From assembly GCA_900552415.1 (NCBI GenBank), contig USAD01000007.1, positions 1 to 23,267 on the forward strand: 23,267 bases of DNA. Direction: 5' to 3'. The stretch is from an uncultured Parabacteroides sp. Its GTDB lineage: Bacteria; Bacteroidota; Bacteroidia; Bacteroidales; Tannerellaceae. Shown here in pieces: positions 1 through 6,261 of the stretch. The notes beneath the pieces are model-generated. The model made no database searches. It had not been told where the DNA came from and was given only the letters and a program-made list of their open reading frames with translations. The first letter of the stretch is position 1. Every line of letters starts with the position of its first letter. The position numbers were made by a program, and so were the translations under genes.

Positions 1-644
1 GAGAAATTATCCGTAATCGTCTTAAGGTTCTCCACGATCACCGGCATATCCTGATCAAGCATCCGGTTCAGACGATTGGTAGAAACCTCCAAGTTTGAGG
101 TCGTCTTCTCCACATGTTCCAACGATTGCGCCAACGCCGGATGGTTAATCAAGGTTTGCAAACCACCAAGAATTGAATCGATCTTCGGCAACATGGCTGT
201 TACGCTGGGCAAAAGATCCTCCTGTACGTCATGCATCATGTCCGGCCCCTTACGGCCCTCAATGATGGCACCCGATTCCAAATAATCATCCACAAAAGTA
301 TTCAAATGGATATGCAAGGAGGCACCACTCAAGAAACTGCTCTCGATCTCCACGTAACTGCCCTTGTTGATCCGCATCTTCTCCTCCAGGCTGATCTCGA
401 CCGTGATCTTCTTGGTTGTTGAATAATCATACTCTATGTTACGAACCAGACCTACCTTGAAGCCCTCAACATAAACCGGGCTCGAGATCGTCACGTCACG
501 CACATTCTCAAACGTCACATAATAGCGGTTAGCAGGCTGGAAAAGGTTGATCCCCTTCAGATAATTGATGCCAACATACAGCAGGATCAAACTCACAAGC
601 GTCACCAAACCTATTTTCGCCTCTTTTGTCAACACATTTTTCAT
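1..644 (-). CDS. MlaD/MCE-family lipid transport protein, N-terminal part (cut by window edge)
   Basis: The gene reads leftward from an ATG at 644 and runs off the window at base 1 without a stop, so only about 214 N-terminal residues are present. The protein starts MKNVLTKEAKIGLVTL, has one membrane-anchor helix (about residues 11-27), then an MCE domain (about 38-116) with the typical VTFENVRDV and SSPVYVEGFKVGLV segments. The start of a helical tail follows (KIDSILGGLQTLI onward). MlaD-type MCE proteins form hexameric rings that take phospholipids through the periplasm as part of an ABC transporter. The amidase gene ends 46 bases upstream on the same strand, so the two are probably cotranscribed, a pairing I recall from other Bacteroidetes. 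Family assignment is firm; the transported lipid is unknown. Confidence 0.9.
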   Translation of the reverse strand, partial: MKNVLTKEAKIGLVTLVSLILLYVGINYLKGINLFQPANRYYVTFENVRDVTISSPVYVEGFKVGLVRNIEYDYSTTKKITVEISLEEKMRINKGSYVEIESSFLSGASLHIHLNTFVDDYLESGAIIEGRKGPDMMHDVQEDLLPSVTAMLPKIDSILGGLQTLINHPALAQSLEHVEKTTSNLEVSTNRLNRMLDQDMPVIVENLKTITDNF

Positions 645-690
645 TGCTTCCTTTTTATAGATACATATAAAATTAATTCAATCACATGAT

Positions 691-1854
691 TTAGCGAACA
701 CGTTCTCCATCCTTAAACGAGATAACAAACGCATCCTTGAAATCTTTCAGCATGGAACGGCGGATCCGGTTGATCTCGCTGAAACTGGTTGTCGATCCAT
801 ACGTATATTTATAAATGCCGTCCTCAACATAGTACTCCGCATCCTTATACCCTTTCAAACGTTTAGAGTTCTTGGACAATTTCGTCTCGGACGTCAGGAA
901 TTGCACCTTATAAACCGTCTTGCCCGACGATTGTTCAGATGCACTTTCCTTTTGTGCCTCTCTCTTTCGGGACAAGATATCCGCCTCACTTCCCGGAGGT
1001 GCTTTTCGATCCGTCTGCTCCTCCGTTACCTCCAGGGGATCTTCCTCCATTTCCGGTTCCATAACAACCGCGGCAACCGGTTTACCCGAGCGCAAATCAA
1101 AGTTTCGCTTATAATTGGCAAACGCCTTATATAATGACCTTGCCAAAAGATCCTGTCCTTTCGAGGAATTCATAAACTGCTCCTCGTTCCGGTTTGATAT
1201 GTAGCCCAACTCCACCAGTACGCTCGGCATGCTCGTCTCTCGCAATACCAGGAAGCCAGCCTGCCGAACACCCCGGTCCACACGCCCTGAGGAAGAGAAC
1301 GCGTTCTGGATGTCCGATGCCAAACTGATGCTTTGCTCCATATGCTTATTCTGCATCAGCTCAAAGATAATATACGACTCGCTTGAATTCGGATCGAATC
1401 CCTCATAACGCTGCAGATAATTGTCCTCCAACAAAATCGCAGAGTTCTCGCGCATAGCCACGGCAAGGTTTTCATCACTACGGGCCAAACCGAGCGTATA
1501 GGTCTCCGTTCCCCGGACACTACTTCCCTTCTTCACCGAGTTGGTATGTATGGAGATAAAAAGATCCGCCTTTCCTCGATTGGCGATAGCCGCCCGCTCC
1601 GTCAATTCCACAAAACGGTCAGTCGAACGGGTGTAAACCACCTTGACATCTTTCATCTCCCGCTCAATCATCCGGCCAAGTTTCAAGGCCACGTTCAGGT
1701 TGATCACCTTCTCGTTAACAACACTTCCCCGTGCGCCCGGATCCTTTCCACCATGACCAGCGTCGATTACCACGACAAATGGCTTACCCACTTCCGCCAT
1801 CAACAACACCGGAAACAGCCACACCAAAAACAAGGCCAATCGCAAACGTCTCAT
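691..1854 (-). CDS. N-acetylmuramoyl-L-alanine amidase with C-terminal SPOR-like region
   Basis: An exported zinc amidase that cleaves the bond between N-acetylmuramic acid and L-alanine in peptidoglycan during cell separation or wall turnover. Numbered from the ATG at 1854 (387 residues), a signal peptide covers about 1-20 (MRRLRLALFLVWLFPVLLMA). The Amidase_3 domain covers about 25-250. Likely zinc ligands and catalytic residues are H34 in DAGHGG, E48, H103 in FISIHTNS and E215 in VLVELGYIS. An acidic linker (about 265-310) leads to a SPOR-like C-terminus (312-387, beginning VYKVQF), which in this family binds denuded glycan. The frame is open up to an ATG at 1926, but that start puts 24 extra residues before the signal peptide, and a possible promoter lies inside the extension. 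I therefore chose 1854. The MCE gene follows after 46 bases. Confidence 0.92.
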   Translation of the reverse strand: MRRLRLALFLVWLFPVLLMAEVGKPFVVVIDAGHGGKDPGARGSVVNEKVINLNVALKLGRMIEREMKDVKVVYTRSTDRFVELTERAAIANRGKADLFISIHTNSVKKGSSVRGTETYTLGLARSDENLAVAMRENSAILLEDNYLQRYEGFDPNSSESYIIFELMQNKHMEQSISLASDIQNAFSSSGRVDRGVRQAGFLVLRETSMPSVLVELGYISNRNEEQFMNSSKGQDLLARSLYKAFANYKRNFDLRSGKPVAAVVMEPEMEEDPLEVTEEQTDRKAPPGSEADILSRKREAQKESASEQSSGKTVYKVQFLTSETKLSKNSKRLKGYKDAEYYVEDGIYKYTYGSTTSFSEINRIRRSMLKDFKDAFVISFKDGERVR

Positions 1855-1883
1855 TCGTCGAAAATAAAAAACAAACCTGTTCG

Positions 1884-1912
1884 CGAAGTTAATCTTTTTT
1901 GATAACAAGCAA
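1884..1912 (-). promoter_or_regulatory. Possible promoter of the amidase gene
   Basis: On the minus strand the sequence TAACTTCG (1891-1884) matches the Bacteroidetes -7 consensus TAnnTTTG at most positions. A CTTG (TTG at 1912-1910) lies 18 bases upstream, close to the usual -33 spacing. Transcription would begin just upstream of the preferred ATG at 1854. The match is imperfect, so this is tentative. Confidence 0.35.
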
Positions 1913-1975
1913 GAGCCAAGCACCAAGAAAATCCGGGCGATTAAGCCTGTTTAGCACGAAACGTCCGGATAAAAT

Positions 1976-2011
1976 TTATCCCGGCAAAAGCATATTGTCT
2001 TGCCGGGATAA
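1976..2011 (-). terminator. Hairpin terminator of the rpsF-rpsR-rplI operon
   Basis: A perfect inverted repeat lies about 50 bases after the rplI stop. Arms at 1977-1987 (TATCCCGGCAA) and 2000-2010 (TTGCCGGGATA) gain one more base pair outward and enclose a 12-base loop. On the minus strand an AT-rich run (AAATTTTAT) follows, only a weak U-tract. Position after the operon and before the amidase promoter fits a terminator. Confidence 0.7.
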
Positions 2012-2060
2012 TTATATTGTTCGTATGGTAGGAACCCCATGAGGCAAAGCCCCAATAGAA

Positions 2061-2501
2061 TTACTCAGATACAACCTCGAAAGGAACCTCTACAGAAACC
2101 TCCTTGTGCAACTTGATAGTTGCTGTATAATGACCTACCTCCTTAACGTTCTTAATATAGATGATCTTACGATCAACAGTATAACCAGCCTTAGCCAAAG
2201 CGTCAGCGATCTGGATGTTCGTAACTGAACCGAAGATCGTACCTGTAGAGCTAGTCTTAGCGCCAATTGTCAAAGAAACCTCTTTCAACTTAGCTGCCAA
2301 CTCCTCAGCGTCAGCCTTGATCTTAGCCAATTTGTGAGCACGTTGCTTCAAAACCTCAGCCAACTCTTTCTTTGCTGACTCAGAAGCGATAACGGCCTTA
2401 CGTGTGGGGATTAGAAAGTTACGTCCGTAACCGTCCTTAACTGTTACGATATCGTCCTTGTAGCCCAAACCAGCTACATCCTCTTTCAAAATAATCTGCA
2501 T
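2061..2501 (-). CDS. rplI: 50S ribosomal protein L9
   Basis: The 146-residue protein begins [29 protein letters not shown], the diagnostic N-terminal domain of L9 that binds 23S rRNA near the L1 stalk. A Lys/Ala/Glu-rich connecting helix (about residues 41-75) and a C-terminal domain (about 80-146) follow. Length matches the family. It is the last gene of the rpsF-rpsR-rplI operon, 21 bases after rpsR, and is followed by a hairpin terminator. Codons are those of a highly expressed gene, for example frequent GCT, GTA and AAC. Confidence 0.98.
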   Translation of the reverse strand: MQIILKEDVAGLGYKDDIVTVKDGYGRNFLIPTRKAVIASESAKKELAEVLKQRAHKLAKIKADAEELAAKLKEVSLTIGAKTSSTGTIFGSVTNIQIADALAKAGYTVDRKIIYIKNVKEVGHYTATIKLHKEVSVEVPFEVVSE

Positions 2502-2522
2502 ATTCTGTCTCCTCTACTTTAA

Positions 2523-2792
2523 TTATTTCATCAAATCGGTTACATAAGGAAGCAACGCCAAGTGACGAGCACGCTTAACAGCCTGAGCGACACGACGCTG
2601 GAACTTCAAAGAAGTACCCGTGATACGACGGGGAAGGATCTTACCCTGCTCGTTCAGGAATTTCTTCAAGAATTCAGGATCCTTATAATCGATATACTTG
2701 ATACCGTTCTTTTTGAAACGGCAATATTTTTTTCTCTTTACGTCTACTGAAGGCGGAGTTAAATAACGGATTTCTGATTGTGTTGCTGCCAT
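2523..2792 (-). CDS. rpsR: 30S ribosomal protein S18
   Basis: The 89-residue protein carries the S18 core: [15 protein letters not shown], then [39 protein letters not shown] (residues about 47-85; the RRITGT segment is the family signature). S18 forms a heterodimer with S6 on the platform of the small subunit, which fits its place directly after rpsF with a 2-base gap. Length is typical for Bacteroidetes S18. Confidence 0.98.
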   Translation of the reverse strand: MAATQSEIRYLTPPSVDVKRKKYCRFKKNGIKYIDYKDPEFLKKFLNEQGKILPRRITGTSLKFQRRVAQAVKRARHLALLPYVTDLMK

Positions 2793-2794
2793 GA

Positions 2795-3148
2795 TTAATT
2801 CTCCTTTACTGTTTCTTTAGCTGATTTCAAGTTTCTTCTCTTCTCTGCGTACTCTGCCGCATACTTGTCCTGACGGAATGTCAAGAAACGGATCACACGC
2901 TCATCACGACGGAAGTTCACCTCCAAAGTGGCGATTACCTCAGGATTAGCCTTGAACTCGATCAATTGATAGAATCCAGTCGTCTTCTTTTGGATAGGAT
3001 AAGCAAGCTTACGCAATCCCCAGTTCTCCTCGTTTACGATCTCCGCTCCTTGCTCTTTCAGGAGACCCGTAAACTTATCTACCGCTTCCTTCATCTGTGC
3101 ATCAGACAAAACGGGAGTTAAAATGAAAACGGTTTCGTAATTATTCAT
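2795..3148 (-). CDS. rpsF: 30S ribosomal protein S6
   Basis: From the ATG at 3148 the protein is 117 residues, beginning [26 protein letters not shown], the standard S6 start. It continues with [27 protein letters not shown] and [12 protein letters not shown], both S6 hallmarks. S6 pairs with S18 (next gene) on the 30S platform. The frame stays open to an ATG at 3223, but this upstream start lies in the -33 region of the promoter, so the extra 25 residues cannot be translated from that transcript. The leader is short (about 40 bases) and AT-rich. I do not see an obvious S6:S18 autoregulatory binding structure in it. Confidence 0.97.
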   Translation of the reverse strand: MNNYETVFILTPVLSDAQMKEAVDKFTGLLKEQGAEIVNEENWGLRKLAYPIQKKTTGFYQLIEFKANPEVIATLEVNFRRDERVIRFLTFRQDKYAAEYAEKRRNLKSAKETVKEN

Positions 3149-3193
3149 ACAAAAGCTGTTTATAAAAATGATTAATAAATTATTTTTGCGGTG

Positions 3194-3223
3194 CAAAGGT
3201 ACGCTTTTTTTCCTTACGCGCAA
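3194..3223 (-). promoter_or_regulatory. Promoter of the rpsF-rpsR-rplI operon
   Basis: On the minus strand TACCTTTG (3201-3194) is a perfect match to the Bacteroidetes -7 box TAnnTTTG. A CCTTG motif (TTG at 3223-3221) sits exactly 19 bases upstream, the usual -33 spacing. Transcription would start near 3187, giving a leader of about 40 bases before the rpsF ATG. This is the best promoter match in the window and it decides the rpsF start. Confidence 0.8.
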
Positions 3224-3345
3224 GGCTTTCCCTAACTTTTTTCTCCTAAAAGTGTTCTAATTCATATGATATAAACCTTCAACGTCCTTTATCCAAATTC
3301 ATTAAAAGGCAAAGCAAGAACAGCCCTTATTGAGCACGGCCATAA

Positions 3346-4032
3346 TCATATAATGCCTTTTAGGGCATTCATATTCAATTCTATACAGTCACTTTTCCTG
3401 ATAATAAGCCCTTCCTTCTCCATTTTATTAAACTCAGTAGACAAAGCTGGACGTGTAACATTGATATAGTCCGCCAATTGCGTCAGAGTACACGTCATCC
3501 TTACCGTATAAGTTTTACGATCGAGTCTCTTAAATAAATAAACTAGGATCCTCTCACGAATTGTCTTTCTCGACAAAACATCCAACCTCATAGTCGTACA
3601 TACATCACAATTTCCGGCTATACAAAGAAAATTTCTCAACACATCCGGATATTTACTAATTAAATCAAAGGTGGAATCCTTAGTGGCTGTCAGCAAAACC
3701 GATTTTTCCAAAGTCCTAAAAGTTGCCGGTAAGCGATTATCCTTTTTAAACAAATGCGAGGTCGCAAATGCCCTGGGTGCTTCAATATACTCTATCAAGA
3801 CCTCATTTCCATTAGCATCAATAATATTGACCTCCAATTTTCCCTCTAGCAAAACATATAAATTACAACACAAGTTTCCCTGTTTCAGAACAACGGTTTT
3901 CTCATTAATCTCATATAGCCTTATATCCAACGTCTTAACAATCTCATTTTTAACCTGATCGGGCAGGTTATCAAAAAGAGAGATGGAAAACAATTTATCC
4001 CTATAAAAATTATTGAAAATCACTGTTTCCAT
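3346..4032 (-). CDS. Crp/Fnr-family transcriptional regulator, cysteine-rich
   Basis: The 228-residue protein has the Crp/Fnr layout. A cyclic-nucleotide-binding-like beta barrel covers about 20-125 (VVLKQGNLCCNLYVLLEGKLEVNIIDANGNEVLIEYIEAP), a dimerisation helix about 126-165, and a winged helix-turn-helix about 170-225. The recognition unit is near 183-206 (LTQLADYINVTRPALSTEFNKMEKEGLI). The canonical cAMP-contacting signature is not evident. Seven cysteines (55, 56, 137, 142, 145, 181, 216) are present, including C-x4-C-x2-C at 137-145, so redox or metal sensing is possible but unproven. It is transcribed divergently from the Nim-like/aminotransferase pair and is the obvious candidate to control it. 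The gene is noticeably more AT-rich than most of its neighbours. I see no clear terminator in the 120 bases after its stop, only a weak AAGGGC/GCCTTTT pairing. Confidence 0.88.
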   Translation of the reverse strand: METVIFNNFYRDKLFSISLFDNLPDQVKNEIVKTLDIRLYEINEKTVVLKQGNLCCNLYVLLEGKLEVNIIDANGNEVLIEYIEAPRAFATSHLFKKDNRLPATFRTLEKSVLLTATKDSTFDLISKYPDVLRNFLCIAGNCDVCTTMRLDVLSRKTIRERILVYLFKRLDRKTYTVRMTCTLTQLADYINVTRPALSTEFNKMEKEGLIIRKSDCIELNMNALKGII

Positions 4033-4059
4033 AATTTATTCCTATGTTTTTACATATCA

Positions 4060-4090
4060 CAAATGTATCATTTTCAATAATCACTTTCAA
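4060..4090 (-). promoter_or_regulatory. Promoter of the Crp/Fnr-type regulator gene
   Basis: On the minus strand TACATTTG (4067-4060) fits the -7 consensus TAnnTTTG. CTTG (TTG at 4090-4088) lies 20 bases upstream. The -7 box is embedded in an inverted repeat TACAT-N7-ATGTA (4051-4067), which could be an operator; that part is speculative. Confidence 0.65.
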
Positions 4091-4173
4091 GAACAGCCCA
4101 TCAACCAATATTTAATTTGTGTTAACCTCCATTTACTGTCAGAATTCTTACACACTTATAGACAAGCTAATAA

Positions 4174-4181
4174 TACTTTTG
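4174..4181 (+). promoter_or_regulatory. -7 promoter element for the Nim-like gene
   Basis: TACTTTTG matches the TAnnTTTG consensus and lies 72 bases before the ATG at 4253. No convincing TTTG -33 element lies 19-21 bases upstream, as would suit a promoter that depends on an activator such as the divergent Crp/Fnr-type protein. The dependence is inference. Confidence 0.5.
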
Positions 4182-4252
4182 CATAAATATCGTTACAGTC
4201 TGGCAAATCAGATTGATTCATCAAGACAAAAATAACACAAAAATATCATATT

Positions 4253-4768
4253 ATGAGAAAAGCGAGTAGAGAGATGAATAGTGACTGGGCTTTAGAAATC
4301 ATGCGTAAAGCCCCATATATTACCGTCAGCTTCACGAGAAAAGATGGCTCAGCTTATGGCGTTCCCCTATCATTGGCCAGCGAGGAAGACAATATTTGGT
4401 ATTTTCACTGCGCACTCGAGGGTGACAAGCTCGACGCCATTACCGCTCATCCCGAGGTATGCCTCTCCGCGGTAACAAAATGCCAACCGACGGTAGGACC
4501 TAAGGATGGCTCCTTCACGCTTCAATATCGTTCGGCCGTCGCATTCGGCAAAGCGGAACTGGTGACAGACACTAACGAAAAGATACATGCGCTCAAGTTG
4601 ATCTGCCAACGTTTCCTTCCTAAACATATGGGAGCTTTTGACGAGGCTATTCAACGGAGTATCGACCATACGGCAGTCGTGAGAATAACAATCATCGGCA
4701 AACCAACCGGCAAACGTAAACAATACGACAATAACGGTGAAGAAATGAAATACGGCAGGATGGAATGA
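4253..4768 (+). CDS. Nim-like pyridoxamine 5'-phosphate oxidase-family flavoprotein
   Basis: The 171-residue protein has the FMN-binding split-barrel fold of the pyridoxamine 5'-phosphate oxidase superfamily and resembles the NimA group. Landmarks are a helix before a strand (ALEIMRKAPYITVSFTRKDGSAYGVPLSL, about 13-41), WYFHCALEGDKLDAITAHPEVCLSAV (49-74), AVAFGKAEL (95-103) and a C-terminal HTAVVRITIIGKPTGK segment (139-154). H52 in FHCA sits where Nim proteins carry their conserved histidine. Some Nim proteins reduce nitroimidazoles; many chromosomal relatives have unknown substrates, so resistance should not be assumed. The aminotransferase gene starts 46 bases downstream and is probably cotranscribed. 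A divergent Crp/Fnr-type regulator gene is the likely controller. Confidence 0.85.
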   Translation: MRKASREMNSDWALEIMRKAPYITVSFTRKDGSAYGVPLSLASEEDNIWYFHCALEGDKLDAITAHPEVCLSAVTKCQPTVGPKDGSFTLQYRSAVAFGKAELVTDTNEKIHALKLICQRFLPKHMGAFDEAIQRSIDHTAVVRITIIGKPTGKRKQYDNNGEEMKYGRME

Positions 4769-4814
4769 CTATCGACATCCTCCCATCATGTCCGACTATA
4801 AATAACGACCAATC

Positions 4815-5981
4815 ATGAATTTATTTGACGTTTATTCTATTTTCCCTATCAATATAATAAAAGGTAAGGGATGTTATGTTTTTGACGATAAGAACCAGTC
4901 ATATCTGGATTTTTATGGAGGACATGCCGTCATATCCATTGGACATTCACACCCCTATTTGGTCAAACGCATGAGCGAACAATTGCAGGAACTCATGTTT
5001 TACTCCAATTCTGTTAGAAACAAACTCCAAGAGGAATTGGCCCATGAGTTAGGGAAGATTTCAGGCTATCCCGATTACAGCGTATTCTTTGTCAATTCCG
5101 GAGCTGAAGCCAATGAGAATGACCTTAAACTAGCCTCCTTTCACACGGGGAAGAAAAAGGTCATCGCATTCAAGCACGCCTTTCACGGACGAACCTCAGC
5201 CGCAGTCGAAGTCACCGACAATCCACACATCACAGCTCCCATCAACTCGAATAACAATGTTTATTTCGCGGAGATGGACATCCAGGAGGTCGAGAAAGAA
5301 CTCCAAAATGGGGACGTTTGCGCTGTCATTATTGAGGGGATTTCCGGAGTTGGAGGCATACAAATACCCGACAAAGATTTTCTTACTGCTTTGCGTGACT
5401 TGACAAAAAAACACGACAGCATCCTCATTCTTGATGAGATCCAGTCTGGCTATGGACGAACGGGTAAATTCTTCGCCCATCAATGGTATGGCATAAAACC
5501 CGATATTATCACTGTAGCCAAAGGGATAGCCAACGGATTCCCATTCTCCGGCGTATTAATTAGCGACGCGTTCAAACCCCGGAAAGGAATGCTTGGTACA
5601 ACTTTTGGAGGCAATCATCTGGGATGTGTTGCCGCATTGTCGGTGATACAGGTCATGAAAGATGAAAAACTAATTGAAAACGCGAATGAGGTGGGAAGTT
5701 ATTTCATCCAGAAACTAAGGTCGCTCGGATCCCCTCTCATTAAGGAGATCAGGGGCAAAGGCCTAATGATTGGCATTGAATTATCCATTCCGGTATCTCC
5801 AATCCGTGAACGCTTGCTTTACGAGCATCATATATTCACCGGTTATTCCGGGACTAGCGTTTTAAGAATATTACCACCATTATGCATCTCCCGAAAAGAG
5901 GTCGACCATTTTATTGATGCCCTAGCCTCCTGCATAAACGGCATCGAGTCGAGGCCAGGCCAAAGCAGGGATTTTCTTTAA
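4815..5981 (+). CDS. ArgD-like class III PLP-dependent aminotransferase
   Basis: The 388-residue protein is a fold-type I aminotransferase of the acetylornithine/succinylornithine group. Landmarks are the substrate-entry segment DFYGGHAVISIGHSHP (32-47), the phosphate-binding SGAEAN (95-100), AFHGRTSAA (122-130), LDEIQSGYGRTG with the pyridine-N ligand D207, the Schiff-base lysine K236 in TVAKGIANGFP, and TTFGGNHLG (262-270). Family members transfer an amino group between N-acylated ornithine and 2-oxoglutarate in arginine synthesis or breakdown. No other arg gene is present here. Its partner is a flavin split-barrel protein behind a Crp/Fnr-type regulator, so it may be a paralogue with another omega-amino substrate rather than the biosynthetic enzyme. 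Length is normal and all key residues are present. Substrate is uncertain. Confidence 0.88.
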   Translation: MNLFDVYSIFPINIIKGKGCYVFDDKNQSYLDFYGGHAVISIGHSHPYLVKRMSEQLQELMFYSNSVRNKLQEELAHELGKISGYPDYSVFFVNSGAEANENDLKLASFHTGKKKVIAFKHAFHGRTSAAVEVTDNPHITAPINSNNNVYFAEMDIQEVEKELQNGDVCAVIIEGISGVGGIQIPDKDFLTALRDLTKKHDSILILDEIQSGYGRTGKFFAHQWYGIKPDIITVAKGIANGFPFSGVLISDAFKPRKGMLGTTFGGNHLGCVAALSVIQVMKDEKLIENANEVGSYFIQKLRSLGSPLIKEIRGKGLMIGIELSIPVSPIRERLLYEHHIFTGYSGTSVLRILPPLCISRKEVDHFIDALASCINGIESRPGQSRDFL

Positions 5982-6063
5982 CTCATACTGTTGCTGAATG
6001 GTTCCGAAGATAGGCCAACTTTTCCCTAACGTGCCATTCTTTTCCATTTAAGCAAACCCATAA

Positions 6064-6145
6064 TTTTGTCCGAAGGAAACGAAAGTTTTGTCCGAAGAAA
6101 ACTCCAATCCTGTTCGGAGAAAACTACTTTTTCCTTCGGACAAAA
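6064..6145. repeat. Three 22-nt-period direct repeats plus one inverted copy
   Basis: The unit TTTTGTCCGAAGGAAAC occurs at 6064-6080, as TTTTGTCCGAAGAAAAC at 6086-6102, and in degenerate form (13 of 17 matches) at 6108-6124, all in an exact 22-base period. An inverted copy at 6130-6145 is the perfect reverse complement of the first 16 bases of copy 1. Copies 1 to 3 can therefore each pair with copy 4, giving mutually exclusive stems. It lies between the convergent aminotransferase and M1 peptidase genes. No U-tract follows on either strand, so it is not a plain terminator. Confidence 0.85.
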
Positions 6146-6152
6146 AAATGGG

Positions 6153-6222
6153 GCACTTAAGTGCATTTTCCAATACACTGCAGTGGAATTGGATTTTCAC
6201 TGCAGTGTATTGGGAAACGCAC
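6153..6222. repeat. Long hairpin with nested palindromes (element E1)
   Basis: Arms at 6161-6185 and 6198-6222 pair over 25 positions with one mismatch (A6165/C6218) and one G-T wobble, around a 12-base loop. The inner 16 pairs are perfect, and each arm contains the self-palindrome CACTGCAGTG. A separate perfect 12-base palindrome, GCACTTAAGTGC (6153-6164), shares its last four bases with the left arm and could compete with it. It lies about 40 bases beyond the M1 peptidase stop and may act in transcript ending or stability. Part of it recurs at 18156-18217. Confidence 0.88.
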
Positions 6223-6261
6223 TGTTATACTCTCTATGAGATGCGTATTATTTCACGATCA

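Noticed and set aside
1855..1926. Longer amidase start at 1926
   Set aside because: It would put 24 non-signal residues before an intact signal peptide.
3149..3223. N-terminal extension of ribosomal protein S6 from the ATG at 3223
   Set aside because: The extension covers the promoter itself and does not fit the conserved S6 start MNNYETVFI.
4253..4768. Acquired nitroimidazole-resistance nim gene
   Set aside because: It resembles the Nim group, but no insertion sequence or plasmid features adjoin it; a chromosomal flavoprotein of unknown substrate is the safer call.
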